From NCBI GenBank assembly GCA_028876525.1, contig JAGWRI010000049.1, forward strand, positions 1 through 43,352: DNA of 43,352 bases, given 5' to 3'. This document shows, in pieces, positions 1 through 10,854 of this stretch (position 1 is its first letter; every line of letters starts with the position of its first letter). The notes below the pieces were generated by a model. That model ran no database searches. It saw only the letters and a list, made by a program, of their open reading frames with translations, and was not told the DNA's origin. The position numbers and the translations under genes were made by a program. The DNA is from Gemmatimonadota bacterium. GTDB taxonomy: Bacteria; Gemmatimonadota; Gemmatimonadetes; Gemmatimonadales; Gemmatimonadaceae.

Positions 1-147
1 GAACCGCACGGCGAAGGTGGAGGCATCGAACTTCGTGATCGGGGCCGCCCCGGACTGTCCCGCGAGCAGCCCACGCCACGTCGCCGCCACATCGTTCCCG
101 ACCGGCGTGAGCGCTCCGAGGCCGGTGACGACGACGCGACGCTTCAT
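1..147 (-). CDS. fabF: 3-oxoacyl-ACP synthase II, N-terminal fragment (runs off the left edge)
   Basis: Reverse complement from 147 reads [49 protein letters not shown], a typical KAS II N-terminus, directly after acpP. Confidence 0.9.
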   Translation of the reverse strand, partial: MKRRVVVTGLGALTPVGNDVAATWRGLLAGQSGAAPITKFDASTFAVRF

Positions 148-386
148 CAACCGCCGACCTTCTGGTTCAGGTAGGCTACCGCGTCGCCGACGGTGCGCAG
201 CTTCTCGGCGTCCTCGTCCGGGATGTCGATGTTGAACTCCTTCTCGAATTCCATGACGAGCTCGACGATGTCGAGGCTGTCGGCCCCGAGGTCCTCGATG
301 AAGCTCGCGTCGTCGGTCAGCTTCTCGCGCTCGACGCCCAGTTCCTTCTCGATGATGTCCCGGACCTTCTGTGCGTTGTCCGCCAT
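147..386 (-). CDS. acpP: Acyl carrier protein
   Basis: 79 aa with [12 protein letters not shown] phosphopantetheine site. Confidence 0.98.
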   Translation of the reverse strand: MADNAQKVRDIIEKELGVEREKLTDDASFIEDLGADSLDIVELVMEFEKEFNIDIPDEDAEKLRTVGDAVAYLNQKVGG

Positions 387-453
387 GGGATACGGCTCTC
401 CGTGAGTAAGGGGTAAGCTCTATAATCTACAGGCGCAGACGGCCACGTGTCAG

Positions 454-1191
454 TCACATCACCATGCCGCCGTCCACCACGAAGACCTGCCCCGTGATGT
501 ACGCGGCGTGGTCCGACGCCAGGAACGCGACCAGCCCCGCGATGTCCCCGGGGGTGCCCAGCCGCTCCAGCGGGATCTGCTGCGACAGCGCGGCCCGCGC
601 TTCGGGGGCCATCGCCGCCGTCATGTCGGTCTCGATGAACCCGGGGGCCACGACGTTCGCCAGCACGTTGCGGGAGGCCAGCTCCTTGGCCACCGACTTG
701 GTGAGCCCGATCAGCCCGGCCTTGCTCGCCGCGTAGTTGGCCTGCCCCTTGTTCCCGACCAGCCCGACCACGCTGGCGATGTTGATGATCCGCCCCCAGC
801 GCCGCTTCATCATGCCCCGGGCGGCGGCCCGGATGCTGGCGAATGCCCCGCGGAGGTTGGCGTCCAGCACGGCGTCCCAATCGTCGTCCTTGAGCCGGAA
901 CAGCACGTTGTCGCGGGTGATCCCGGCGTTGTTGACCAGGATGTCGAGCCCGCCGAACGCCCGCTCCGCCGACTCGACGAGCGCCGTCACCGAACCGGTG
1001 TCGGCGACGTCGCACGCGAAGCCCACGGCGTGCGGCGAGATCGCCGCCGCGGCCTCGGCGGCGCGCCCCGCGTCGCGCCCCACGACGCCCACTCGCGCCC
1101 CGCACCCGGCCAGCGCCTCGGCAATCGCCCGGCCGATGCCGCGAGTGCTCCCGGTGACGAGGGCCGACTTGCCCGTGAGATCGACGTTCAT
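454..1191 (-). CDS. fabG: 3-oxoacyl-ACP reductase
   Basis: MNVDLTGKSALVTGSTRGIGRAIA..., NNAG, YAASKAG SDR motifs; start chosen at ATG 1191 rather than the longer ORF. Confidence 0.96.
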   Translation of the reverse strand: MNVDLTGKSALVTGSTRGIGRAIAEALAGCGARVGVVGRDAGRAAEAAAAISPHAVGFACDVADTGSVTALVESAERAFGGLDILVNNAGITRDNVLFRLKDDDWDAVLDANLRGAFASIRAAARGMMKRRWGRIINIASVVGLVGNKGQANYAASKAGLIGLTKSVAKELASRNVLANVVAPGFIETDMTAAMAPEARAALSQQIPLERLGTPGDIAGLVAFLASDHAAYITGQVFVVDGGMVM

Positions 1192-2129
1192 GCGACGGCC
1201 AGTCCGAGGAGGGTGTCCACGTCCCCCGGAGTGCCGCACGTCATCGTGCGCAGCTGGGGGGCGATCTTCTTGAGCAATCCGACCAGCACCGACCCGGGTC
1301 CCATTTCCACGAAAGTCGCCTGTGGGTGGGCCGCGGCCATGGCCACTACCTCGTCGGTCCAACGCACCGGGCTGGTGAGCTGTTTGAGCAGCAGCTCGCG
1401 CGCCCGGCCGGCGGACACGCCGGCATCGGCGGTGACGTTCGAGTAGATGGGAAACTGTGCTTCCGTAAACTCTGCCTTGTCAAGCGCTTCGGACAGCCCA
1501 TCTACAGCGGTTTCCATGAGCGGGGAGTGGAACGCCCCGCTCACGTTGAGCCTGATGGCGCGCTTGGCCCCGAGCTCTCTGGCCAACAGCATGGCGCGTT
1601 CGACCCCGGCCTCCTCGCCGCTGATCACGACCTGGCCGGGGGAGTTGTAGTTGGCCGGGACGACGAGAGCGGCCTCGGCGGTGGCCCGCTCGCAGATGGC
1701 GGCGATGGGCTCCAGGGTGTCGCCGAGGATGGCGGCCATGGCTCCCGGGCGGCGGACCCCGCTCTCGAACATGAGCTGGCCGCGGCGGCGGACGAGGCGC
1801 GCGGCGGCGGCGAGGCCGAGGGCGCCGGCCGCGTGATAGGCCGTGAACTCGCCCAGCGAATGGCCGGCGGCGGCGCGGACCTTCCCCGCGAGGGCGTCGC
1901 GCACGACGGCCCAGACGGCGGCGCCGTGGGCGAGTAGCGCGGGCTGCGCGTTGTGGGTGAGCGTGAGCTCCTCGGCCGGCCCCTCGAAGCAGAGGGCACC
2001 GAGGGGCGCGGCGAGGGCGTCGTCCACGGCGGCGAAGACCTCGCGGGCGGCCGGATGCGCCGCGGCCAGGGCCTTCCCCATGCCGGGCGCCTGCGATCCC
2101 TGCCCCGGGAAGACGAGCACGAATTCCAT
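1188..2129 (-). CDS. fabD: Malonyl-CoA:ACP transacylase
   Basis: MEFVLVFPGQGSQAPGMG..., GHSLGEFTAY motif; 4-nt overlap with fabG. Confidence 0.96.
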   Translation of the reverse strand: MEFVLVFPGQGSQAPGMGKALAAAHPAAREVFAAVDDALAAPLGALCFEGPAEELTLTHNAQPALLAHGAAVWAVVRDALAGKVRAAAGHSLGEFTAYHAAGALGLAAAARLVRRRGQLMFESGVRRPGAMAAILGDTLEPIAAICERATAEAALVVPANYNSPGQVVISGEEAGVERAMLLARELGAKRAIRLNVSGAFHSPLMETAVDGLSEALDKAEFTEAQFPIYSNVTADAGVSAGRARELLLKQLTSPVRWTDEVVAMAAAHPQATFVEMGPGSVLVGLLKKIAPQLRTMTCGTPGDVDTLLGLAVA

Positions 2130-2131
2130 GG

Positions 2132-3121
2132 TCAGAACCGGACGACCATCGAACCCCAGGTGAACCCCGCGCCGAAGCCGACGAGGAGCACCGTCGAGCC
2201 CTCCTGCACGCGGCCGGTCTCGATCGCCTCGTCGAGGGCGATCGGAATGGACGCCGAGGAGGTGTTCCCGTAGCGGTCCACGTTCACGTAGACCTTGTCC
2301 ATCGGCATGTTGGCGTGCTTGGCCGTGGCCTCGATGATGCGGACGTTCGCCTGGTGGGGGATGAGCAGGTCGATGTCGGCGCTGGTGAGCTTGGCGGCGT
2401 CGAGGGCGCGGTCGCAGGCCTCGGCCATGGAGCGCACGGCGTGCTTGAACACCTCGCGGCCGGCCATCTTCACGTAGAAGCTGCGGTCGTTGAGCACCTG
2501 CTCGTCGAACGGGTGGGCAGCGCCGCCGGCGGGACGGTAGAGGAGGTTGGCCAGCGCGCCGTCGCTGCGGATGAACGAGCCGAGGATGCCGCGGCCCTGC
2601 TTGGCGGGGCGTACGATCGCCGCCCCCGCCCCGTCGCCGAACAGGACGCAGGTGGCGCGGTCGGTCCAGTCGATGATCGAACTCATGCGCTCGGCGCCCA
2701 CCACGAGGACCGTTTCGGCGGAGCCGGCGGCGATCATCGCCTCGGCCACCGAGGTGCCGTAGATGAACCCGGCGCAGGCGGCGCTGATGTCGAACGCCGC
2801 GGCGCGGGTGGCGCCGAGCTCGGCCTGGAGATCGACGGCGGTGGACGGGAGGAGGCGATCGGTGGTGGCGGTGCTGAGGACGATCATGTCGAGGTCGCCG
2901 GCATGCACGCCGGCCCGCTCCATGGCCTGTCGCGCGGCGGCGGCGGCCATGGTGCACGTCGTCTCACCGGGAGCGGCGATGTGGCGTTCGCGGATCCCGG
3001 TGCGCTCCACGATCCACTCGTCCGAGGTCTCGATGCCGATGGACGCGAAATCGTGGTTGGTCATGACGCGCTCGGGGATGCCGCGCCCGGTGGCCGCGAA
3101 CTGCGCGATGGGGCGCTTCAT
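2132..3121 (-). CDS. fabH: 3-oxoacyl-ACP synthase III
   Basis: MKRPIAQFAATGRGIPERVMTN..., DISAACAGFIYG catalytic Cys, IPHQAN His, YGNTSSAS Asn. Confidence 0.96.
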   Translation of the reverse strand: MKRPIAQFAATGRGIPERVMTNHDFASIGIETSDEWIVERTGIRERHIAAPGETTCTMAAAAARQAMERAGVHAGDLDMIVLSTATTDRLLPSTAVDLQAELGATRAAAFDISAACAGFIYGTSVAEAMIAAGSAETVLVVGAERMSSIIDWTDRATCVLFGDGAGAAIVRPAKQGRGILGSFIRSDGALANLLYRPAGGAAHPFDEQVLNDRSFYVKMAGREVFKHAVRSMAEACDRALDAAKLTSADIDLLIPHQANVRIIEATAKHANMPMDKVYVNVDRYGNTSSASIPIALDEAIETGRVQEGSTVLLVGFGAGFTWGSMVVRF

Positions 3122-4140
3122 GCCGCGGCCCCGCTCTGCGGGGCGGCGAGCCGCTTGCCGATGTGCTCGTCGAGGCGGCTGTCCACGGCCTGCACGGCGA
3201 CCTTGAGCGCGCTCTTGATGGCGCGCGGAGACGAGCGGCCGTGGCAGATGATGCTGATGCCGCGGACGCCGAGCAGCGGGGCGCCGCCGTATTCGGAGTA
3301 GTCGAGGTCGCGCAGGGCGCGCATGATGCGATCCTGTTCGAAGCCGGCCTTGACGAGCAGCCCGACCATGAGCGGGGCGACGGCTTCGTAGAACTTGAGG
3401 ATGACGTTGCCGACGAAGCCGTCGCAGACGACGACGTCGAGGGCCGCCTGGTGGCTGCGGCCCGCGGGGAGGTCTCGTCCTTCGACGTTGCCGACGAAGT
3501 TGAGTCCCGATTGGGCGAGGAGGGCGTGGGCTTCCTTGGAGACGGTGTCGCCCTTCTCGGGCTCCTCTCCGATGTTGAGGAGGCCGACGGCGGGGGTCTC
3601 GCGGCCGAGGACGTCGTGGGCGTAGACCGCGCCGAGGCGCGCGAACTGCACGAGCTCGGCGGCGGCGCAATCGACGTTGGCGCCCGAGTCGAGCACGACG
3701 ACGGGGCGCTCGGCGGTGGGGAAGATGGTGGCGATGGCCGGGCGCTTGAGCCCCTCGTGGAGCTTGAGGAGCACCATCGAAGCGGCCATCTGGGCGCCGG
3801 TGTTGCCGGCGGAGACGAAGGCGTCGCACTGCCCTTCGGCGTGGAGGCGGAGCCCGACCATCATGGAGCTGTTGGGCTTGCTCCGGATGGCGGCGCTGGG
3901 CTTTTCGGCCATCGCGATGACGTCGGGCGCGTCCACGACGTGGAGCCGCGGGCGATGCGGGGCGAGCGCGGCCAGCTCGCCGGCGAGGAGCGCGTCGAGG
4001 GTGGCCTCGATGCGCTCGGCCTGGCCGACGAGGAGGATGGAGTGGGACGGATCGAGCTCAGCGGCGGCCAGCAGCGCGCCTGCGACGGTCGCCTGCGGAG
4101 CGTGGTCGCCTCCCATGGCGTCCAACGCGATCCGCGCCAA
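3118..4140 (-). CDS. plsX: Phosphate acyltransferase PlsX
   Basis: 340 aa, MARIALDAMGGDHAPQATVAGAL...; neighbours rpmF and fabH. Confidence 0.96.
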   Translation of the reverse strand: MARIALDAMGGDHAPQATVAGALLAAAELDPSHSILLVGQAERIEATLDALLAGELAALAPHRPRLHVVDAPDVIAMAEKPSAAIRSKPNSSMMVGLRLHAEGQCDAFVSAGNTGAQMAASMVLLKLHEGLKRPAIATIFPTAERPVVVLDSGANVDCAAAELVQFARLGAVYAHDVLGRETPAVGLLNIGEEPEKGDTVSKEAHALLAQSGLNFVGNVEGRDLPAGRSHQAALDVVVCDGFVGNVILKFYEAVAPLMVGLLVKAGFEQDRIMRALRDLDYSEYGGAPLLGVRGISIICHGRSSPRAIKSALKVAVQAVDSRLDEHIGKRLAAPQSGAAA

Positions 4141-4142
4141 GG

Positions 4143-4325
4143 TCAGGCTTCCCTGGCGGCGACTCGGGGCTTACCGGCGTAGTACCCGCACTCGGGACAG
4201 ACGCGATGCGGGCGCTTCATTGCCTGACACCGGGGGCACTTCTGGAGCGCGATCGGGGCGGCCTTCTTGTGCGTGTTGCGGGCGCGCTTCTTTCGCTTGG
4301 AGGTCCTGCGCTTCGGAACGGCCAT
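4143..4325 (-). CDS. rpmF: 50S ribosomal protein L32
   Basis: 60 aa, MAVPKRRTSKRKKRARNTHKK with CPRC/CPECGYY zinc ribbon. Confidence 0.97.
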   Translation of the reverse strand: MAVPKRRTSKRKKRARNTHKKAAPIALQKCPRCQAMKRPHRVCPECGYYAGKPRVAAREA

Positions 4326-4359
4326 GGGTCGATCGGGTCGTGAGAGAGTCGAGGGGAGG

Positions 4360-4881
4360 TTACGACTCCACGGCCGGGGAGCCGAGCTTGCGCAGGGCGT
4401 CCCAGCGGGAGTCGCGGGTGGTCGGGCAGCCGCACGGGCCGGCGTTGAGGTCGGCGCCGCAGGTGGGACAGAGTCCCTTGCAGTCCTCCCTGCAGAGCGC
4501 GAAGGCCGGAGCGTTGAGCAGCCAGAGTTCGCGGACCGCGGGCCGGAGGTCGAGTTCCCTGGCTCGCGGGTCGAACCGGTACACGTCGGGGTCGTCGGCG
4601 TCTTCGGCGCCCAGGGCGGCGAAGATGATGTGCGCGTCGTCCTCCACGTGCACCGACGTTTCGGTCAAACAGCGGCGGCAGGGGAGCACCGCGGAACCCG
4701 CGATGTGCCCGTGCCAGTAGAAGCGATCGGCGCCGGCGGCGGACAGCCGGCCCGACGCGCGGATGGGGCCCGATGGCACCGCGTCCCCCGTCTGCCACAC
4801 CCCGTCGTCGGGGCGCAATTCGCCGTCGACGACGATGGCGGCGGACTCAAGTTCGCGGATGTCAAAGGACAGCATAGCCAT
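4360..4881 (-). CDS. DUF177 (YceD-like) protein
   Basis: 173 aa; LPCRRCLTETSVHVEDD and C-terminal CPTCGADLNAGPCGC; conserved position immediately upstream of rpmF. Confidence 0.88.
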   Translation of the reverse strand: MAMLSFDIRELESAAIVVDGELRPDDGVWQTGDAVPSGPIRASGRLSAAGADRFYWHGHIAGSAVLPCRRCLTETSVHVEDDAHIIFAALGAEDADDPDVYRFDPRARELDLRPAVRELWLLNAPAFALCREDCKGLCPTCGADLNAGPCGCPTTRDSRWDALRKLGSPAVES

Positions 4882-4950
4882 GAAAACTATTCAGCTCGGA
4901 GCCGCCCCACAAGTCACAGGACTTGAAGAACTTACGGCGCCGTACCGGCC

Positions 4951-5379
4951 TCAGCGCGCCCCGATCACCTCCGCCTCGCCGAAGAAGAAGCGGGCTTCGC
5001 GAACGGCGTTGTCGTCGCTGTCGGAGGCATGGATCGCGTTCCGCTCCTTCGACTCGGCGTAGAGCTTGCGGACCGTGCCCGCTTCCGCCTCGGCCGGATC
5101 GGTGGCGCCGATGGCCTTCCGCAGCGCGGCCACCGCGCCCTCCTTCTCGAGAATCATCGGCATGCAGGGGCCCGACGTCATGAACGTGACGAGCGACTGG
5201 TAGAACGGGCGCTCGCGGTGCACGGCGTAGAACTCGCCGGCCTGGGCCGCGGTGAGGTGCATGACGCGCGCCGCGCGCACGACGAAGCCCTGGGCCTCGA
5301 GGTGGGCGACGATCTTGCCCGCCTTGCCGGCGCCGAAGGCGTCGGGCTTGATGATGGTCAGCGTCTGGGTTCCGGCCAT
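4951..5379 (-). CDS. ndk: Nucleoside diphosphate kinase
   Basis: 142 aa, TLTIIKPDAFGAGKAGKI..., NAIHASDSDDNA active-site His region. Confidence 0.96.
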   Translation of the reverse strand: MAGTQTLTIIKPDAFGAGKAGKIVAHLEAQGFVVRAARVMHLTAAQAGEFYAVHRERPFYQSLVTFMTSGPCMPMILEKEGAVAALRKAIGATDPAEAEAGTVRKLYAESKERNAIHASDSDDNAVREARFFFGEAEVIGAR

Positions 5380-5426
5380 TGGTGGGTGCTGGTGCGTGGT
5401 GAAGGAAGTTCGATGCGGGAGCGCGC

Positions 5427-6295
<869 letters not shown>

Positions 6296-6299
<4 letters not shown>

Positions 6300-7441
6300 G
6301 CGGCCTTCCCTCCCTTGGCGAGGGCCACGGCCTGCTTGACGGCCTCGTCCATGTCGGCGGACGCCGAGAATCCGTTCTCCTTGAGAATCTTCACCGCGAT
6401 GTCCTCATTGGTGCCGGTCAGGCGGATCACGATGGGCACCTTGAGCGGATTGGCTCTGGTGGCGGTCACGATGCCGTTGGCCACGTCGTCGGTGCGGGTG
6501 ATGCCGCCGAAGATGTTGAACAGGATGGCCTTCACGTTCTGGTCGGCGGTGATGATGCGGAGCGCGGCCACGACCTTGTCGGGATTGGACGACCCGCCGA
6601 TGTCGAGGAAGTTGGCCGGGTCGCCGCCGTAGTACTTCACGAGGTCCATGGTGGCCATGGCGAGGCCGGCGCCGTTGACCACGCAGCCCACGTTGCCGTC
6701 GAGCTTGATGAAGGTGAGGCTGGCGTTGCGGGCCTCGACTTCGCTGGGCGCCTCGGCCGACTCGTCGCGCAGCGCGGCGATGGCGGGGCGGCGGTCGAGC
6801 TCGTTGTCGTCGATCACCATCTTCGCGTCGAGGGCCACGACCTCGCCCTTCGGCGTGACGACGAGCGGGTTGATCTCGGCCAGCGAGGCGCCGCTGGCCA
6901 TGAACGCGGCGTACAGCTTCTGCATGATGGACGCCGCGGCGCGCGCCTGCTTGAGATCCGCATACAGGAAGAAGCCCAGCTCCATCGCCTGATAGGTCTG
7001 GAGACCGTAGCGCGTGTCGACGCGCAGGCGTCTGATCTTCTCCGGCGTCTTGGCGGCGACCTCCTCGATGTCGATGCCGCCCGCGGGACTCACCATGAAC
7101 ACCGGCGCCTTGGAGGCGCGGTCGAGGATCACGCCGACGTACGCCTCGCTGGCGATCTCCTCGGCGGGGGTGACGAGCACCCTGAGGACCGTGAGGCCCT
7201 TGATCTGCATGCCGAGGATCTTCCCGGCGATGTCCCTCGCCTCGGCGGGCGTCCTGGCCAGCTTCACGCCGCCGGCCTTGCCGCGCCCGCCGGCGTGGAC
7301 CTGCGCCTTCACGACCACGGTGGTGCCGAACTTCTTCGCAATGGCTTCGGCCTGCTCGGGGGTCGTGGCCACCTCCCCCGGGGGGATCGGCACGCCCTGG
7401 GCGCGCAGGATCTCCTTGGCCTGATATTCGTGGATGTTCAC
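6296..7441 (-). CDS. sucC: Succinyl-CoA ligase beta subunit
   Basis: GTG start; (M)[30 protein letters not shown]...; ATP-grasp; 4-nt overlaps with sucD and the upstream carbamate kinase gene. Confidence 0.96.
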
Positions 7442-8391
7442 GACTGCTCCGGTATGATGGTCGTTCCCGCGTCGCCGCGCACCGCGTCGCGTCCGCGGTC
7501 GAGCGCTGTGATGATCGCGCGGCCGCCGGTGCGGCGCACGAAGTCTACCGCGGCGCGGACTTTCGGCGCCATGCTGCCCTCGCCGAACGCCCCCGCCCCG
7601 TCCATCCGGGCCGCTTCCTCGGCCGTCAGCCGCCGCAGCGCGCGCTGCCGGGGCGTGCCCCAGTCGGCGTACACCGCGTCGACGTCGGTGAGAATCAGCA
7701 GCAGCTCGGCGCCGAGGTCTCGCGCGAGCACGGCCGCCGCCAGGTCCTTGTCGACCACGGCGTCGACCCCCTCCCAACCTAGCGACGGGTCGTCGTAAAT
7801 GGGCGCCCCGCCGCCGCCGCAGGCGATGACGATCGTCCCGGCGTCGAGCAGGCGACGCACCGCCCCCGCCTCGTGGACGGCGAGCGGCCGCGGGCTGCCG
7901 ACCACGCGCCGCAGGCGGCCGCGTCCGTCGGCCCGCACGGCGTAGCCCTCGGCTTCGACCTGCCGCGCGCGCTCGGGCGTGAGCGCGTGCCCGATGAACT
8001 TCGTGGGCACGGCAAGCGCCGGGTCGTCGCGGTCCACGTGCACCTGGGTGATCACGGTGACCACGTCGCGAGGGTGCCCGGCGCGGCGCAGGGCGTTGTC
8101 CAGCGACTGCTGGATCATGTACCCGATCCACCCGGCGGTCTCGGCGACCAGCACGCCCAGCGGGAGCGGGCTGGCGTCGCGGCGGGCGAGCTCGTTGCGC
8201 ACCAGCTCGTCGCCCACCTGGGGGCCGTTGCCGTGCACGATGCAGACGTTCCATCCGCCGAGCACGAGGTCCACGATCGGCGCCAGGCTCTCGCGCGTGT
8301 GGCGGAACTGGTCGTAGATCGTGGACGGCTCGCCCCCCGGGGCGAGCGCGTTGCCGCCAATGGCGACGATGGCGGTCGGGGCCCCGCTCAC
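7438..8391 (-). CDS. arcC: Carbamate kinase
   Basis: GTG start; IVAIGGNAL, IVHGNGPQVGDELVRNE, VIACGGGGAP, DKDLAAAVLA motifs. Confidence 0.93.
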   Translation of the reverse strand: MSGAPTAIVAIGGNALAPGGEPSTIYDQFRHTRESLAPIVDLVLGGWNVCIVHGNGPQVGDELVRNELARRDASPLPLGVLVAETAGWIGYMIQQSLDNALRRAGHPRDVVTVITQVHVDRDDPALAVPTKFIGHALTPERARQVEAEGYAVRADGRGRLRRVVGSPRPLAVHEAGAVRRLLDAGTIVIACGGGGAPIYDDPSLGWEGVDAVVDKDLAAAVLARDLGAELLLILTDVDAVYADWGTPRQRALRRLTAEEAARMDGAGAFGEGSMAPKVRAAVDFVRRTGGRAIITALDRGRDAVRGDAGTTIIPEQS

Positions 8392-10853
8392 GGGCGGCTC
8401 CCGGCCAGCAGGCGCCCCAGGGCGTCGAATGCACGGCCGAACGCCGGCCAGTCGCCGCGGCGCAGGGCGTCGCGCATGCTCTGGTAGAGTTGGGCGGCGG
8501 CGCGGCGGAGATCGGCCGGCGCGGCGGCCGTTCCCGGCGCGGCGGGGAGCGCCACGCCGGCGCCCTGCCGAAGGGTCGTGGCGACGTGCACCGAGTCGTC
8601 GGCGAGGTAGGCCACGTCGAGCAGGCGCGGCACGGCGCCCGGCGTCCACTCGTAGACCGGCTGGGCGTAGCCGAGCTGATTGCCGAGCATGAAGGCGCGG
8701 ACCACCCCATGGACCGCGCTCTGGTCGGCGGGGCGCGCCGCGCTGTCGGCCCGCGCCAGGCGGTCGAGGATGGCGTGCCACAGGGGGCCGCTCTCGCCGG
8801 CCGCCGGTAGCCAGACCGTGCGGCGCCGGGGCCCGCCGACGGTGACCAGCACGCCGCGCGCCCGCTCGCTCTGGTCGAGCAGCGGAATCTCGAGCGCCGT
8901 CGGGCCGCCGGCGGGGAGCGCGTACATGGGAAACTGCGCCGCGAGGGTGCTGTCGGCTCCGTCCAGCACCGGCGGATGCATGGGGCGGTGGCGGTCGGCG
9001 CGGTTGCCGTAGAGTCCGAACGCGAGCGCCAGCGCGCGCGCCGCGTCCACCGGGGGCGGCAGGTCGCGGCGGATCGCGGCGGGCACGTCGCGCGCCGGCA
9101 CGAAGAGGCGCGGGAATTCGGCCACCCAGCTCGCGGCGATGGGATCGAGCGTGCTGTCGGCCACGAGCTGCACGGCCCCGGTGCTGGACAGCACGAGCGC
9201 GGTGGCCGCGTGCTGGAAGTACGTGCGGCTCCGGCCGGCGATCACGAAATCGCGGCTGAGCGGATAGGTGGACGAGGCGGAGTAGAGGTCGATGACCCAG
9301 AACAGCGAGTCGCCGTAGACGAGCGGCGCGATCCGGGTGCCCTGGACGAAGAACGGGGCCAGCGCGCCGACCCGCTCGCGCACGTCGCGCACGGTGACGA
9401 GCGCGGGGGCCGGCTCCGGGAGCTCCTGCACCCACAGGCGCGGGTTGCGCACGCTGAGCGCTTCGGCGAGCCGCTCGAGCGGAGTCGTGAGGGGCACGCC
9501 GTTCACGCGGTGAGCCGAGTCGGGGACCACCACGTATCCGCTCGCCGAGTCCATCACGATCGACGGGGCGAGCACGACGGCGTCGTCGTCGGTGCCCGGC
9601 TCGGGCACGCGCACCGGGGCCCCGCGGTCGTCGGCCGCCGAGGCAATGGTGCGGACGGCGATGCCGAGCGGAGCCGCCTCGCCCGGATCGGGCGGCGGCT
9701 CGGGCGAGGTCACGAGGGCCACGATGCCCTCCGGGCGGCTCACCCATCCCACGCGCGCGCCCCGGCTGAGGCGCGACTCGGCCTCGACCGCGCGCGACAG
9801 CGGCACGGCGTCCCAGGCCGGCACGCCGATGGCGGCCGCGGCGAGGGTGCGGTACACGAGCGACGAGTCGCCGATCTCGATCCGGTCGGCGGCGTAGGCG
9901 CGGCGGGTGTAGCCGGCGCGGGTGGCCAGGTACGGGGCCTCGCGCCGCGCCGGGTCGGGGTCGTCGGGGAACCGGCTCGCGATCAGCGGCGCCAGGTCGC
10001 GGGTCACGATGCCCGTGAGCAGCACGCCGCCGATGGCGGTCACCACGAGGCGGCGCTGGCCGGTCCACCCCGCCCAGATGACGATGAGGCCGGCGGCCAC
10101 GGTGACGATGGCCAGCACGAGGTCGCCCGGAATGCCGACGCGGTGGTCCACCGACGTGAAGGCGCGGTCCGGGCCCGAGCCGGCGAGCAGGATGCCGTAC
10201 ATCTCGAGGCGGAAGTGCCAGGCGAGGAGAAGCGTCAGCACGCCCGCGAGCACCGCGAGATGCCGCCGGACGTACTCGGAGACGTGGAGGCGACCGCGCT
10301 CCAGGCGCAGCCCCGGGGTCAGGATGTAGAGGAAGACGACCACCGCGGCGACGCACAGCACGCTGGCGGTGAGCCAGGCGAAGACCGTGTGTTCGAACGG
10401 GAGCTGGTAGGTGAAGAAGCCCAGGTCGGCGTTGAAGTACGGGTCGCTCTCGCCGAACGGCCGGCCGACGCGCGCGAGGAGGAACCCGGTCCAGTCGCTG
10501 AGCGAGAACGCGAGCGCCACGCCGACGACGCCGGCGAGGGCGACGGTCACGCCGGTGAGGGCGCGGTTGGAGACCTCCTCGCCGATGTCGAGGTTGCCGA
10601 TGCGGCGCGGGAGGACGAGCGAGACCACCGACTGGCGCACGGCGTAGAAGTTCGCGAACGCGAACAGGCCGACGGCCAGCGCGCCGATGGCGCGGAGCGC
10701 GACGAGCGACGCGAGGCGCGCCTCCCAGAGGGAGAGGGCGCCGAGGGCGCGGTACCAGCGGTAGCCGGCATAGAACTGCGAAACCTCGCGGGCGGCGAGC
10801 AGGACGACTGCGGCCGTCAGCAGCGCGAGCCCGAGCCACCGCCGCGAGGTCAC
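8388..10853 (-). CDS. UPF0182 (COG1615) family membrane protein of unknown function
   Basis: 821 aa; several N-terminal hydrophobic helices then a large soluble region with NPRLWVQELPEP and YGDSLFWVIDLYSASSTYPLS-type motifs typical of UPF0182. Confidence 0.88.
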   Translation of the reverse strand: MTSRRWLGLALLTAAVVLLAAREVSQFYAGYRWYRALGALSLWEARLASLVALRAIGALAVGLFAFANFYAVRQSVVSLVLPRRIGNLDIGEEVSNRALTGVTVALAGVVGVALAFSLSDWTGFLLARVGRPFGESDPYFNADLGFFTYQLPFEHTVFAWLTASVLCVAAVVVFLYILTPGLRLERGRLHVSEYVRRHLAVLAGVLTLLLAWHFRLEMYGILLAGSGPDRAFTSVDHRVGIPGDLVLAIVTVAAGLIVIWAGWTGQRRLVVTAIGGVLLTGIVTRDLAPLIASRFPDDPDPARREAPYLATRAGYTRRAYAADRIEIGDSSLVYRTLAAAAIGVPAWDAVPLSRAVEAESRLSRGARVGWVSRPEGIVALVTSPEPPPDPGEAAPLGIAVRTIASAADDRGAPVRVPEPGTDDDAVVLAPSIVMDSASGYVVVPDSAHRVNGVPLTTPLERLAEALSVRNPRLWVQELPEPAPALVTVRDVRERVGALAPFFVQGTRIAPLVYGDSLFWVIDLYSASSTYPLSRDFVIAGRSRTYFQHAATALVLSSTGAVQLVADSTLDPIAASWVAEFPRLFVPARDVPAAIRRDLPPPVDAARALALAFGLYGNRADRHRPMHPPVLDGADSTLAAQFPMYALPAGGPTALEIPLLDQSERARGVLVTVGGPRRRTVWLPAAGESGPLWHAILDRLARADSAARPADQSAVHGVVRAFMLGNQLGYAQPVYEWTPGAVPRLLDVAYLADDSVHVATTLRQGAGVALPAAPGTAAAPADLRRAAAQLYQSMRDALRRGDWPAFGRAFDALGRLLAGSRP

Positions 10854-10854
10854 G

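Noticed and set aside
7438-10839. 1133-aa minus-strand ORF that could look like a fusion protein ending in carbamate kinase
   Set aside because: The upstream part is an out-of-frame reading of UPF0182; the real gene starts at GTG 8391, 4 nt before the UPF0182 stop is complete.
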